Part shown: positions 1 to 8,369 of the stretch, one piece after another
Layout: each line of letters opens with the position of its first letter
Position numbering within the stretch: the stretch's first letter is position 1
The notes under the pieces: model-generated
What the model was told of the DNA's origin: nothing
Database searches by the model: none
Seen by the model: only the letters and a program-made list of their open reading frames with translations
Assembly (NCBI RefSeq): GCF_001613145.1
Contig: NZ_BDBU01000024.1
Coordinates: 124,001-188,000, forward strand
Direction of reading: 5' to 3'
Source: Nocardia jejuensis NBRC 103114
GTDB taxonomy: Bacteria > Actinomycetota > Actinomycetes > Mycobacteriales > Mycobacteriaceae
Length of the DNA: 64,000 nucleotides
Made by a program: the position numbers and the translations under genes

Positions 1-2
1 TG

Positions 3-2888
3 ATCACCTCCGACATCGACAAGACCTCCGCCACCTTCGAGGGTCTGACCCGCACCGTCGAGCGCACGCGGGCCGACGGCGGCAAGGAAACCGTCGTGGT
101 GCCGGTCGACGGCAAGCTCGACGGCGATCTGCGCCCGCAGGTGGTCGGCGTCTTCACCGATATGAAAGGTGAGGTGCCGCAGGGTCTCTCGTTCCACATG
201 ACGGTGGATTCGCGATTCTCCTCCTCGCCCTCGGTCTACAAGATGGTGGCGATCGTCGCCGCGGTGCTGCTGACCCTGCTGGCCATGGGCGCGCTCGCCA
301 CGCTCGACACCAGCGACGGACGCGGGCACCGGCGCATCTTCCCGGCGCACTGGCTGAAGCCGACCTGGACCGACGGCGGCGTCATCGGCGCACTGGTGCT
401 GTGGCACTTCATCGGCGCGAACACCTCCGACGACGGCTACATCATGAGCATGGTGCGGGTCGCCCCGCACGCCGGCTACATGGCCAACTATTTCCGATGG
501 TTCGGCGTCCCGGAGGCGCCGTTCGGCTGGTACTACTACGTCATCCAGGCCTTCGCGGAGATCTCCACCGCGAGCCCGTGGGTGCGAATTCCCGCGCTGC
601 TCTGCGGAATTCTGTGCTGGATGGTGATCAGCCGAGAGGTGGTGCCCCGGCTCGGACGCGGTGTGGCGACCTCCAAGGTCGCGCTGATCACCGGCGGTCT
701 GGTGTTCCTCGCGTTCTGGATGCCCTACAACAACGGCCTGCGCTCGGAGCCGATCGTCGCGCTCGGCGCGCTGCTGACCTGGGTGTCGATCGAAAGGGCC
801 ATCGCCACTTCACGATTGCTGCCCGCCGCCGTCGCGGTCCTGGTCGCGGCGTTCACGCTGGCCGCCGCGCCCACCGGTCTGATGTGTGTGGCGGCGCTGC
901 TCGCCGGAATCCGGCCGCTGGTCGCGATCGTGGTGCGTCGGCGCAAGCAGTTCGGTGACCTCGCACTCCTGGCGCCGATAGCCGCGGCCGGATTCCTGGT
1001 GCTGGTGGTCGTTTTCGGTGATCAGACCTTCGCCGGGATCATGGAGGCCAACCGGGTGCGCCAGGCCGTCGGCCCGAACCTGGCCTGGTACGAGGACTAC
1101 CTGCGCTACTACTACCTGTTCGTGGAGACCGTGGACGGCTCGCTCGCGCGCCGCTTCGCCTTCCTGCTGATGATCCTGTGCCTGATCACCACCCTGCTGG
1201 TGCTGCTGCGCAGGCGGCGGGTGCCGGGCATCGCCTCGGGCCCGACGTGGCGGCTGATGGGCGTGGTCTTCGGAACCATCTTCTTCATGATGTTCAACCC
1301 GACCAAGTGGACGCACCACTTCGGCGCTTACGCCGGTATCGCGGGTGCGCTGGCGGCGGTCACCGCGGTCGCGGTGTCGGCGACGGCGCTGCGCTCGCGC
1401 AAGAACCGCTCGGTGTTCCTGGCCGGACTGCTGTTCCTGCTGGCGCTCTCGTTCTCGGGCATCAACGGCTACTGGTACGTGTCCAGCTACGGTGTGCCCT
1501 GGTACGACAAGCGGGTCTCGCTGCACGGCTACCAGTCCAACACCCTGATGCTGGTCCTGTTCGGGCTGGCGCTGGCGGTGGTCGCCTGGCAGTCGCTGCG
1601 CGAGGGCTATGCCAAGCCGATGGAGAACGGGAAGACCCAGCGCGGCAAGCGGATTCGCAAGTTCGCGGCCATCCCGCTGACCGTGATCGCGGCCTTCATG
1701 GTGCTGTTCGAGGTGCTGTCGCTGGCCAAGGGCGCGGCGACGCAGTACCCGGCGTACTCGCTGGCCCGCTCCAATTTCGACGCGCTGGGCGGCAATTCGT
1801 GCGGCCTGGCCAATGACGTTCTCGTGGAGGCGAATCCGAACGGCGGCAACCTGAGGCCGATCATCGATCCGGCCAACCCGCCCAAGAACGACGACCCGCT
1901 CGCGGGCGGCGGACCGATCGGCTTCTCCCCCAACGGAGTTCCCGACAAACTGGACGCGGACAGCGTCGAGGTGAAGCCGGGCACCGGCAACACCTCCACC
2001 CAGACCGTCGGCCCGGCCTTCGAGAAGGGCCAGAGCGCGGGCACCGGCGGCGGGCAGGGCGCCGAGGGCGTCAACGGCAGCACCGTCGCGCTGCCGTTCG
2101 GCCTCGACCCGGCCACCACCCCGATCATGGGCAGCTACCAGGACGGCGTGCAGCAGCCCGCCAACCTGACCTCCAGCTGGTACGCCCTGCCGGCCCGCTC
2201 GGACGATTCGCCGCTCATCGTGATCTCGGCGGCCGGACGCGTCATGTCGCACGACGACACCGGCAATATGACCTACGGCCAGTCGCTGCTGGTGCAGTAC
2301 GGCCATCAGAACCCGGACGGCTCCGTCACCGAACTGAAGTCGTTCTACGAACCGCGCGACGTCGGCCCGGCCCCGTCGTGGCGAAACCTGCGGGTGCCGA
2401 TGGACGCGGTCCCCTCGGACGTGAACGCGGTGCGCATCGTGGCCAACGATCCGATCCTGATCGGTGATCAGTGGCTGGCGTTCACCCCGCCGCGGGTGCC
2501 GAAGCTGCAGACGATCAACACCTTCCTGGGGTCCGAACAGCCGATCCTCGAGGACTGGGCCGTGGGCCTGCAGTTCCCGTGCCAGCGGCCGTTCGACCAC
2601 CGCTACGGCGTGGCCGAGGTGCCGAACTACCGCATCCTGCCGGACCGTCCGCTGGCCATCAGCTCCACCAACACCTGGCAGGCGGGCGAGAACGGCGGAC
2701 CGCTCGGATTCACCGAGATGCTCGCCGAGTCCAAGACCATCCCGACCTACCTGAAGGACGACTGGGCGCGGGACTGGGGCTCGCTGGAGCAGTACGAGCA
2801 GTACTACCCGGCCAAGGCGGCCGAGATCCAGACCGGCACCGAGACCCGCTCGGGGTTCTGGTCACCGGGCAAGCTGCGGGTGTTCTGA
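3..2888 (+). CDS. embB: arabinosyltransferase, EmbB-like, 5' end outside the window
   Basis: Membrane GT-C glycosyltransferase that transfers arabinose from decaprenyl-phosphoryl-arabinose to arabinogalactan or lipoarabinomannan. The reading frame is already open at base 3 and runs about 960 codons, so the N-terminus is missing; the GTG at 96 is internal. Visible are a run of membrane segments over roughly the first 560 residues, including NTSDDGYIMSM and KWTHHFGAYAG, typical of the Emb family. A large extracytoplasmic C-terminal region follows, ending in a carbohydrate-binding module (SSWYALPA, GDQWLAFTPPRVP). Because it is the last emb gene before the mycolate locus, as embB is in M. tuberculosis, EmbB is the best assignment. 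EmbA or EmbC cannot be excluded without the upstream genes. Confidence 0.85.
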   Translation: MTSDIDKTSATFEGLTRTVERTRADGGKETVVVPVDGKLDGDLRPQVVGVFTDMKGEVPQGLSFHMTVDSRFSSSPSVYKMVAIVAAVLLTLLAMGALATLDTSDGRGHRRIFPAHWLKPTWTDGGVIGALVLWHFIGANTSDDGYIMSMVRVAPHAGYMANYFRWFGVPEAPFGWYYYVIQAFAEISTASPWVRIPALLCGILCWMVISREVVPRLGRGVATSKVALITGGLVFLAFWMPYNNGLRSEPIVALGALLTWVSIERAIATSRLLPAAVAVLVAAFTLAAAPTGLMCVAALLAGIRPLVAIVVRRRKQFGDLALLAPIAAAGFLVLVVVFGDQTFAGIMEANRVRQAVGPNLAWYEDYLRYYYLFVETVDGSLARRFAFLLMILCLITTLLVLLRRRRVPGIASGPTWRLMGVVFGTIFFMMFNPTKWTHHFGAYAGIAGALAAVTAVAVSATALRSRKNRSVFLAGLLFLLALSFSGINGYWYVSSYGVPWYDKRVSLHGYQSNTLMLVLFGLALAVVAWQSLREGYAKPMENGKTQRGKRIRKFAAIPLTVIAAFMVLFEVLSLAKGAATQYPAYSLARSNFDALGGNSCGLANDVLVEANPNGGNLRPIIDPANPPKNDDPLAGGGPIGFSPNGVPDKLDADSVEVKPGTGNTSTQTVGPAFEKGQSAGTGGGQGAEGVNGSTVALPFGLDPATTPIMGSYQDGVQQPANLTSSWYALPARSDDSPLIVISAAGRVMSHDDTGNMTYGQSLLVQYGHQNPDGSVTELKSFYEPRDVGPAPSWRNLRVPMDAVPSDVNAVRIVANDPILIGDQWLAFTPPRVPKLQTINTFLGSEQPILEDWAVGLQFPCQRPFDHRYGVAEVPNYRILPDRPLAISSTNTWQAGENGGPLGFTEMLAESKTIPTYLKDDWARDWGSLEQYEQYYPAKAAEIQTGTETRSGFWSPGKLRVF

Positions 2889-2940
2889 TCCGCCGACCGC
2901 GCTGATCGATTCACCCGAGGAGCTGATCGATTTCCTCGAC

Positions 2941-2988
2941 GAACAGCCGCCCGGATCGCGTCTCCGAACGCGATCCGGGCGGCTGTTC
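2941..2988 (+). terminator. strong stem-loop terminator after emb
   Basis: A perfect 20-bp inverted repeat (arms 2941-2960 and 2969-2988) with an 8-nt loop lies 53 bp after the emb stop codon. There is no clear U-tract, as is common for actinobacterial terminators. Confidence 0.75.
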
Positions 2989-3068
2989 CCGTATCCGGGT
3001 CGCGGGTGATTCACCGCGACCGGGCACCCGTTGTGAGATCGCCGGGCCACGACCGGGAGAATGGGGCC

Positions 3069-3839
3069 ATGGCAAACGTTCAGCTCGGCGATGTGGCTAC
3101 CTGGTACGACGTACACGGTGACGGCGAATCAGTGGTGTTGCTGCACGGCGGACTGGTCGATTCCCGGATGTTCGCACCCGCGATGGAGACCCTGGTCGGG
3201 CGGTTCCGGCTGTACCGCACGGATCGCCGCGGGCACGGGCACACCCCCGATGTGGAAGGTCCGCTGTCGTACGAGGACATGGCGCAGGACACCATCGCGT
3301 TCCTGGAGAAGGTGGTCGGCGAGCCCGCGCACCTGGTCGGGCACAGCGACGGCGCGAACGTGGCGCTGCTGGTCGCGCTGAAGCGCCCTGATCTGGTGCG
3401 CCGAATCGTCATGATCAGCGGCAACTTTCATCACGACGGCGTGCTGCCGAGCATCCTGGACGAGCTCACCGCCGAGGACACCATTCGCTACCTGGGCGCA
3501 CGCCACGGCGAGGTGTCGCCGGACGGGGAGGAGCACTTCCCGGTGCTCGCGCGGAAGGTGGCCGACATGGGCCGCACTCAGCCGAGTCTCACCGAGTCGG
3601 AGCTGCGCGCGGTCCGCGCGCGCACGCTCGTCATGTCCGGGGACGACGACGCGGTGACGCTGGAGCACACGATCGCGCTCTATCGCGCCGTTCCCGACTC
3701 CGAGCTGGCCGTCGTGCCCGGCACGTCACATCTTCTGGTCATGGAGAAGCCCAGCGAGGTCTACGGCCTGGTCTCGGACTTCCTCAGCAAGGATCCGGTG
3801 CCGACGCGACAGCCCATCCGCCGCGCCGCACCGGCCTGA
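3069..3839 (+). CDS. alpha/beta-fold hydrolase
   Basis: Predicted soluble esterase/lipase-type alpha/beta hydrolase of 256 residues; the substrate is unknown. The oxyanion-hole motif LLHGG lies near the N-terminus, the nucleophile is Ser93 in GHSDG, the acid is in SGDDDAV and the base is the His of GTSH near the C-terminus, so the triad is complete. The ATG at 3069 was chosen over an in-frame start at 3006 because GGGAG sits just upstream and MANVQLGDVATWYDVHG begins the fold normally. It converges on the small minus-strand gene with directly abutting stop codons. Confidence 0.8.
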   Translation: MANVQLGDVATWYDVHGDGESVVLLHGGLVDSRMFAPAMETLVGRFRLYRTDRRGHGHTPDVEGPLSYEDMAQDTIAFLEKVVGEPAHLVGHSDGANVALLVALKRPDLVRRIVMISGNFHHDGVLPSILDELTAEDTIRYLGARHGEVSPDGEEHFPVLARKVADMGRTQPSLTESELRAVRARTLVMSGDDDAVTLEHTIALYRAVPDSELAVVPGTSHLLVMEKPSEVYGLVSDFLSKDPVPTRQPIRRAAPA

Positions 3840-4040
3840 TCACGCGTCTACGTGGGAGACCCACTCGTAGACCGGAAGGCTGCCCTCCGGGGTGTCCTCC
3901 CAGCGTGGTGTCACCTTGAACCTCTCGTAGCCGCCCCCGAACGCCACCCGCAGCTCTATGCCGGGCGGGGTGATCGTCACGATCCGCTGCTTCAGCTCGT
4001 CGGGACCGCCTTCGAGTAATGCCTTCGGTGAGCTACTCAT
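3840..4040 (-). CDS. small conserved hypothetical protein (DUF5988-like)
   Basis: A 66-residue protein without signal peptide or membrane segment. The pattern LLEGGPDELKQRIV followed by an aromatic-rich GGGYERF segment recalls the DUF5988 family of small actinobacterial proteins of unknown function; this is from memory, not a search. Its stop abuts the hydrolase stop, and it starts 12 bp after the end of aztA on the same strand, so it may be the distal gene of the aztA transcript. No role in zinc uptake can be inferred from its sequence. Confidence 0.6.
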   Translation of the reverse strand: MSSSPKALLEGGPDELKQRIVTITPPGIELRVAFGGGYERFKVTPRWEDTPEGSLPVYEWVSHVDA

Positions 4041-4052
4041 AGCTGAAGGCTC

Positions 4053-4751
4053 TCACATCGGGACCGGACGACCGATCGATTCGACGTAATCGGGGGTGTC
4101 GCGCCGACCCGCTCTGACGTGGCCGTCGTGCAGCAGAAGGCGGTGGTGAGCGCGGGATGCTTCGGCGTCGTCATGGGTCGCCTGCACGACGGTGACCCCG
4201 GTGTCGGCGAGCTCAACGAGCAGCTCGGAGATGTCCCGCCGAGCGTCGGCGTCGAGACCGGAGGCGGGCTCGTCCAGCAGCAGGAGATCAGACTCCTGGG
4301 CCAGGGCCTGAGCCAGCAGGGCGCGTTGGCGCTGGCCGCCCGAGAGCGCGCCCAGACGCCGGTCCGCGAGCTCGGCGATGCCCAACCGGTCCAGGCAGAT
4401 CCGCACGACCAGGCGGTCGTGCCGGGTCAGCCGCCGCCAGGGACCGCGCTGTGACCACCGGCCCATCGCCACCGTCTGGCGAACGGTGATCGGCAGGGTG
4501 AGCGGGACCGCGCTGTGCTGCACGACCAGGGCCGGGCGGCATCGGCTCGCCCGCTCGATCGTGCCCGACACGGGTGCGAGCACGCCCGCGAGCACGCTCA
4601 GCAGCGTCGATTTGCCCGATCCGTTGGGCCCGACGACGGCGGTGATCCGGCCGCTCGGGATCTCGGCCGAGACTCCTTGTAGCACAGTCCTTCCGGGGTA
4701 GCCGGCGGACAGCGCGTCGATTCGGATCGCCGGGGCGTCTGGATTGTGCAC
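4053..4751 (-). CDS. aztA: zinc ABC transporter ATP-binding protein AztA
   Basis: Cytoplasmic ATPase subunit of a cluster A-I (zinc/manganese) ABC importer, 232 residues. It has Walker A GPNGSGKS near residue 40, the signature LSGGQRQRALLAQALA, Walker B LLLLDEPASGLD and a switch His in QATHDD. It starts at GTG 4751 with AAGGTGA upstream. It is divergent from the permease gene across a Zur-type palindrome, so both transcripts are probably zinc-repressed. The azt names follow the Paracoccus AztABCD system because the locus also contains an AztC-type binding protein and AztD-type propellers. Confidence 0.85.
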   Translation of the reverse strand: MHNPDAPAIRIDALSAGYPGRTVLQGVSAEIPSGRITAVVGPNGSGKSTLLSVLAGVLAPVSGTIERASRCRPALVVQHSAVPLTLPITVRQTVAMGRWSQRGPWRRLTRHDRLVVRICLDRLGIAELADRRLGALSGGQRQRALLAQALAQESDLLLLDEPASGLDADARRDISELLVELADTGVTVVQATHDDAEASRAHHRLLLHDGHVRAGRRDTPDYVESIGRPVPM

Positions 4752-4768
4752 TACATCACCTTACTTGA

Positions 4769-4787
4769 AGTGAAAATCATTTTCACT
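4769..4787. promoter_or_regulatory. Zur-type operator between aztA and aztB
   Basis: A perfect 19-bp palindrome, AGTGAAAATCATTTTCACT, lies in the 51-bp gap between the divergent aztA and aztB starts. The core TGAAAATCATTTTCA is what Fur-family zinc repressors (Zur/FurB) bind in related actinobacteria. One dimer could shut off both transcripts. Confidence 0.8.
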
Positions 4788-4802
4788 ATACCGTCACGCC
4801 TC

Positions 4803-7106
4803 ATGGATTGGCTGATCACCCCGTTCGAGGTGTCGTTCGTACAGCGCGCACTGTGGGGTGGACTGCTCGTGTCCTGCGTGTGCGCACTGGCCGGCACGTG
4901 GATCGTTGTGCGCGGCATGGCATTTCTCGGTGACGCCATGGCGCACGGGATGTTGCCGGGTGTCGCGGTGGCGTCGCTGCTCGGCGGAAATCTGCTGCTC
5001 GGCGCGGCGGTGAGCGCGGCCGCCATGGCGGCAGGGGTGAGCGTGCTCGGGAGAAACCCGCGCTTCACCCCCGATATCGCGATCGGACTGCTTTTCGCCG
5101 GAATGCTCTCGGCGGGTGTGATCATCGTGTCGAGATCCCAATCCTTCGCGGTGGAGGTGACCTCGTTCCTGTTCGGGGATGTGCTGGCCATCCGCGACCC
5201 GGACATCGCGTATCTCGTTGCGGCACTGGGCATCGCCGCAACGATCACGATCCTCGGTCACCGGGCCTTCGTGGCCCTGACCTTCGATCCGCGCAAGGCC
5301 GCGACCCTCGGACTCCGCCCCCGAGTCGCCCACGCGGCCCTGCTCACCCTCGTCACCCTGGCGATCGTCTCCTCGTTCCATGTCGTCGGCACCCTGCTGG
5401 TCTTCGGTCTGCTCATCGCACCACCGGCGGCAGCCACCTACTGGAGCAACCGAATTCCGGTGATCATGCTGCTGGCCGCGCTGTCGGGCGGGCTCGCGAC
5501 CGTTGCCGGGCTGACCATCTCCTGGCATGCCGGAACAGCGGCGGGAGCCACCATCGCCGGAGTCGCCGTCGCGTCGTTCTTCGTGTCGGCAGTGGCGGCG
5601 CAGGTCCGAGATCGGCTGCGCGCCCGGCGAACCGGCGGTGGTGGCGGGACGCCTCCGGGTCCGGTGGTTCACGCGCTGCCGCTCGGCTCTGCCCGAGTAC
5701 CGCGCGGCGGGCAGCGTGGGAGAACCTTCGTGCTGACCGCCATCGCGACGATGGCGCTGCCTGTGGCCGGGTGCGGTGCGGATCGCGGCGCGGAGAGCGC
5801 GGACGAACGACCGCACGGGTACATCGCCGGGGCCGAGGAGACCGCCGAGGAACAGCCACGGCTGGTGGTGGCGGACCGCGAGAGTGGAGCGATCCGGATC
5901 GTCGATCTGACGAACGGGCAGGTCGCCGAGGCCGGATCGGCGGACGCTCGGCAGAACGATGCGCGGCGAGTGGAGCGTCTGCTGGGAGACGGACGGTTCG
6001 CGTACTCGGTCAGCGGCGGGACGGTCCGGGTCATCGACGGCGGATCGTGGATCGTGGATCACGGCGACCACGTGCACTACTACCGAGCCGGCGCGCGTGA
6101 GGTCGGTCGAATCGAACCGGCCCGGATCGCGGCGGTGCCCGGAGGTTCGGCACCGTCACCCGATCGCTCGGCCCGGTCCCCCGGCGGCTCGGGCGCGCCG
6201 CCGGACAGTTCGCCCCCGTCACACCGCGAATCGGTACCGGCGCTCGGCGGTTCGGAGTCCGGTGGCAATTCGGAGTCCGGGCGGAGTCCTTCGGCCACCG
6301 GCGAAAGCGGCTCGGCGCGCGCCCTGGTCACGATGGTGCACAGCGATGCCGCGGTGGCGGCTGTCGGGTCGGTGGCGAAAACCGTACTGCTCGATCGAAC
6401 GGCACTCGGGGCGGGCGAGATCGTCGCGCTGGGGACTGTCGAGGGGATGGCGGTGCCATACGGGGAGCGGCTAGTCGTAACGTTGCCCGGAAGTGGGCGA
6501 ATGGAGATTCGCGCACGGGACGGGTCGCTGATCAGCGAGTTGAGCGAGAGTTGTCCCGCGCCCAGCGGGCAGGCGGTGACGCGGCGCGGGGCCGTATTCG
6601 GTTGTGCCGATGGGGCCGTGGTGGTGAAGCAGGCCGACGGCGCCTTCACGGCGTCGAAAATCGCTTATCCACAGCCGGTTTCGGAGAGCGATCGGGCGAC
6701 TGAGTTCACCCATCGACCCGGGAGTTCGACGCTCGTGGCAAAGTCCGGTGAGCGCGGGGTGTGGGTGCTCGACGTGGCGCGCAAGGCCTGGACGTTCGTC
6801 GCCGCCGGGCCGGTCGTGGCGGCGAACTCCGCCGGGGACACGGCTCCGCTGTTGACGCTCACCGCAGACGGGACGCTGCGCGCATTCGACATCGCGTCCG
6901 GATCGGAAATCGCTCGGGCACGGCCGATCACCGCACTGCCTGCCGCGGGCGTCGCACCGGTGATCACGGTGGACTCGAACCGGGCGTATATCACTGACGA
7001 GGCCGGGCGGGCGATCTACGAGATCGACTACCGCGACGACCTCCGACTCGCTCGGACCTTTCCCCTCGACATCACACCGTCGTACCTCGTGGAGACCGGG
7101 CTGTGA
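4803..7106 (+). CDS. aztB: zinc ABC permease AztB fused to an AztD-like beta-propeller
   Basis: A 767-residue two-part protein. Residues 1 to about 285 are an ABC-3 metal permease with eight or so membrane segments (LGDAMAHGMLPGVAVASLLGG, HVVGTLLVFGLLIAPPAAATYW). A Gly/Arg/Pro linker is followed by a short hydrophobic stretch ending in a lipobox-like LPVAGC (Cys324). About 440 residues of beta-propeller-like sequence then resemble the separate AztD downstream, including a shared CPxxxGxA...GxVxGCxxG pattern. Family permeases usually stop near 290 residues, so this is an unusual fusion. A Ser/Pro-rich insert interrupts the propeller at about residues 445-490. ATG 4803 was preferred to the earlier in-frame start at 4746 because it avoids the operator. 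An internal GTG could also release the lipoprotein half separately. Confidence 0.8.
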   Translation: MDWLITPFEVSFVQRALWGGLLVSCVCALAGTWIVVRGMAFLGDAMAHGMLPGVAVASLLGGNLLLGAAVSAAAMAAGVSVLGRNPRFTPDIAIGLLFAGMLSAGVIIVSRSQSFAVEVTSFLFGDVLAIRDPDIAYLVAALGIAATITILGHRAFVALTFDPRKAATLGLRPRVAHAALLTLVTLAIVSSFHVVGTLLVFGLLIAPPAAATYWSNRIPVIMLLAALSGGLATVAGLTISWHAGTAAGATIAGVAVASFFVSAVAAQVRDRLRARRTGGGGGTPPGPVVHALPLGSARVPRGGQRGRTFVLTAIATMALPVAGCGADRGAESADERPHGYIAGAEETAEEQPRLVVADRESGAIRIVDLTNGQVAEAGSADARQNDARRVERLLGDGRFAYSVSGGTVRVIDGGSWIVDHGDHVHYYRAGAREVGRIEPARIAAVPGGSAPSPDRSARSPGGSGAPPDSSPPSHRESVPALGGSESGGNSESGRSPSATGESGSARALVTMVHSDAAVAAVGSVAKTVLLDRTALGAGEIVALGTVEGMAVPYGERLVVTLPGSGRMEIRARDGSLISELSESCPAPSGQAVTRRGAVFGCADGAVVVKQADGAFTASKIAYPQPVSESDRATEFTHRPGSSTLVAKSGERGVWVLDVARKAWTFVAAGPVVAANSAGDTAPLLTLTADGTLRAFDIASGSEIARARPITALPAAGVAPVITVDSNRAYITDEAGRAIYEIDYRDDLRLARTFPLDITPSYLVETGL

Positions 7107-8197
7107 AGGTTTCGCGCGCGACGGGCAGCCACTCACCGCGGGTGCGCACGCGGGTCGAACCACTCGGCGGAAAGCAGGTCGCGGTCGGTTCGACCCGCGT
7201 GCGCGGCAGCGACCGCCGTGGGAGCGCTTCTACCGGGGCGCACGATGAGGACCGAGGTCCGGGGACTCCGAACGGGTTGCTCGGCCCTCGGCTCGTCGCG
7301 ATCTCGATCCGAGTGTGGCTCGTGGCTGCGCTGCTCGCGGCGATAGCGAGTTGTTCCACCGGCGAAGGTCGCGAGCGCGAAATCATCGTCACCACAAACA
7401 TTCTCGGCGATATCACGCGCAGTATCGTGGGTGACGCGGCGCGGGTCAGCGTGCTGATGGCCCCGAACGCCGATCCGCATCAGTTCGCGTTGTCGGCGCG
7501 GCAGGCCGCCCAGCTGGAGGCGGCGGCGCTCATCGTGCACAACGGGCTCGGCCTCGAGACCGGCGTGCGGAGCAATGTGGAGAGCGCCGAGCAGCAGGGG
7601 GTGGCGACCCTGGCGGTCGGGTCCGCGGTCGATCCGATTCGATACCGCGACAACGATTCTCCCGATCCGCACTTCTGGACTGATCCGGTGCGGGTGCGGC
7701 GGGCGGTCGAGGTGATCCGCGACCGGGTGATCGAGCAGGTGTCCGGGATCGACGCGACGGCGGTGCGGGGCAATGCCGATCGCTACCTCACCGAACTCGA
7801 CACCCTCACCGGATGGATGCGCGAGCGGTTCGCCGCCCTCGCACCCGAGCAGCGCAAGCTGGTCACCAACCATCACGTGTTCGGCTATCTGGCAGAGCGT
7901 TTCGGGTTCGAGGTGATCGGGGCGGTGATCCCCGGTGGCACCACGCTGGCCTCCCCCAGCGCGTCGGATCTGGCCGGGCTGGCGGACACCGTGCGCGCCG
8001 CCGGAGTCCGCGCGATCTTCGCCGACTCCTCCCGTTCCGATCGTCTGGCCCAGGTGCTGGCCGAACACGCGGGCCTGCGGGTCCGCGTGATCCCGCTGTA
8101 CTCCGAGTCGCTGACCGAGCCCGGCGGCGGAGCGCCCACCTATCTCGCCATGATGCGCGCCAACACCGACGCCATCGTCACCGGGCTCACCGCGTGA
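7103..8197 (+). CDS. aztC: zinc ABC transporter substrate-binding lipoprotein AztC
   Basis: Cluster A-I (ZnuA/TroA-like) zinc-binding lipoprotein. Likely ligands are visible: His in NADPHQF, His in PDPHFW, the His pair in VTNHHVFGYLAERFGF and Asp in FADSSRSDR. The lipobox is AAIASC. The frame opens at GTG 7103, overlapping the aztB stop by GTGA, but that start puts an implausible 58 polar residues before the signal peptide. TTG 7277 would give MLGPRLVAISIRVWLVAALL followed by AAIASC, a normal lipoprotein signal, and is a credible true start. An 18-bp inverted repeat lies in the disputed leader. Confidence 0.85.
   Translation: MKVSRATGSHSPRVRTRVEPLGGKQVAVGSTRVRGSDRRGSASTGAHDEDRGPGTPNGLLGPRLVAISIRVWLVAALLAAIASCSTGEGREREIIVTTNILGDITRSIVGDAARVSVLMAPNADPHQFALSARQAAQLEAAALIVHNGLGLETGVRSNVESAEQQGVATLAVGSAVDPIRYRDNDSPDPHFWTDPVRVRRAVEVIRDRVIEQVSGIDATAVRGNADRYLTELDTLTGWMRERFAALAPEQRKLVTNHHVFGYLAERFGFEVIGAVIPGGTTLASPSASDLAGLADTVRAAGVRAIFADSSRSDRLAQVLAEHAGLRVRVIPLYSESLTEPGGGAPTYLAMMRANTDAIVTGLTA
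7144..7204 (+). repeat. 18-bp perfect inverted repeat in the aztC leader
   Basis: The arms 7144-7161 and 7187-7204 (GCGCACGCGGGTCGAACC and its complement) are separated by 25 nt. The structure lies between the aztB stop and the sequence encoding the AztC signal peptide. It could be an attenuator or partial terminator if aztC starts at TTG 7277. Confidence 0.7.
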
Positions 8198-8369
8198 ATC
8201 GGCCCCGGCGCGAACGATCCCGTGCGCATCCCTCCCCCCGATATCGGCACCCGCATCGCCACTGAGCAGCCATGGACGCCTCGGGCTTCCCGAATCGTCG
8301 CTGCGCGGTCTTCCACAGTCATCCCCAGGTAGTCGTCCCCAGATCTCACGAAAGATGGAGTCACCCATG

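Noticed and set aside
810..2600. 596-codon minus-strand open frame
   Set aside because: Antisense shadow of the emb gene with no recognisable domain and Arg/Gln/His-heavy composition.
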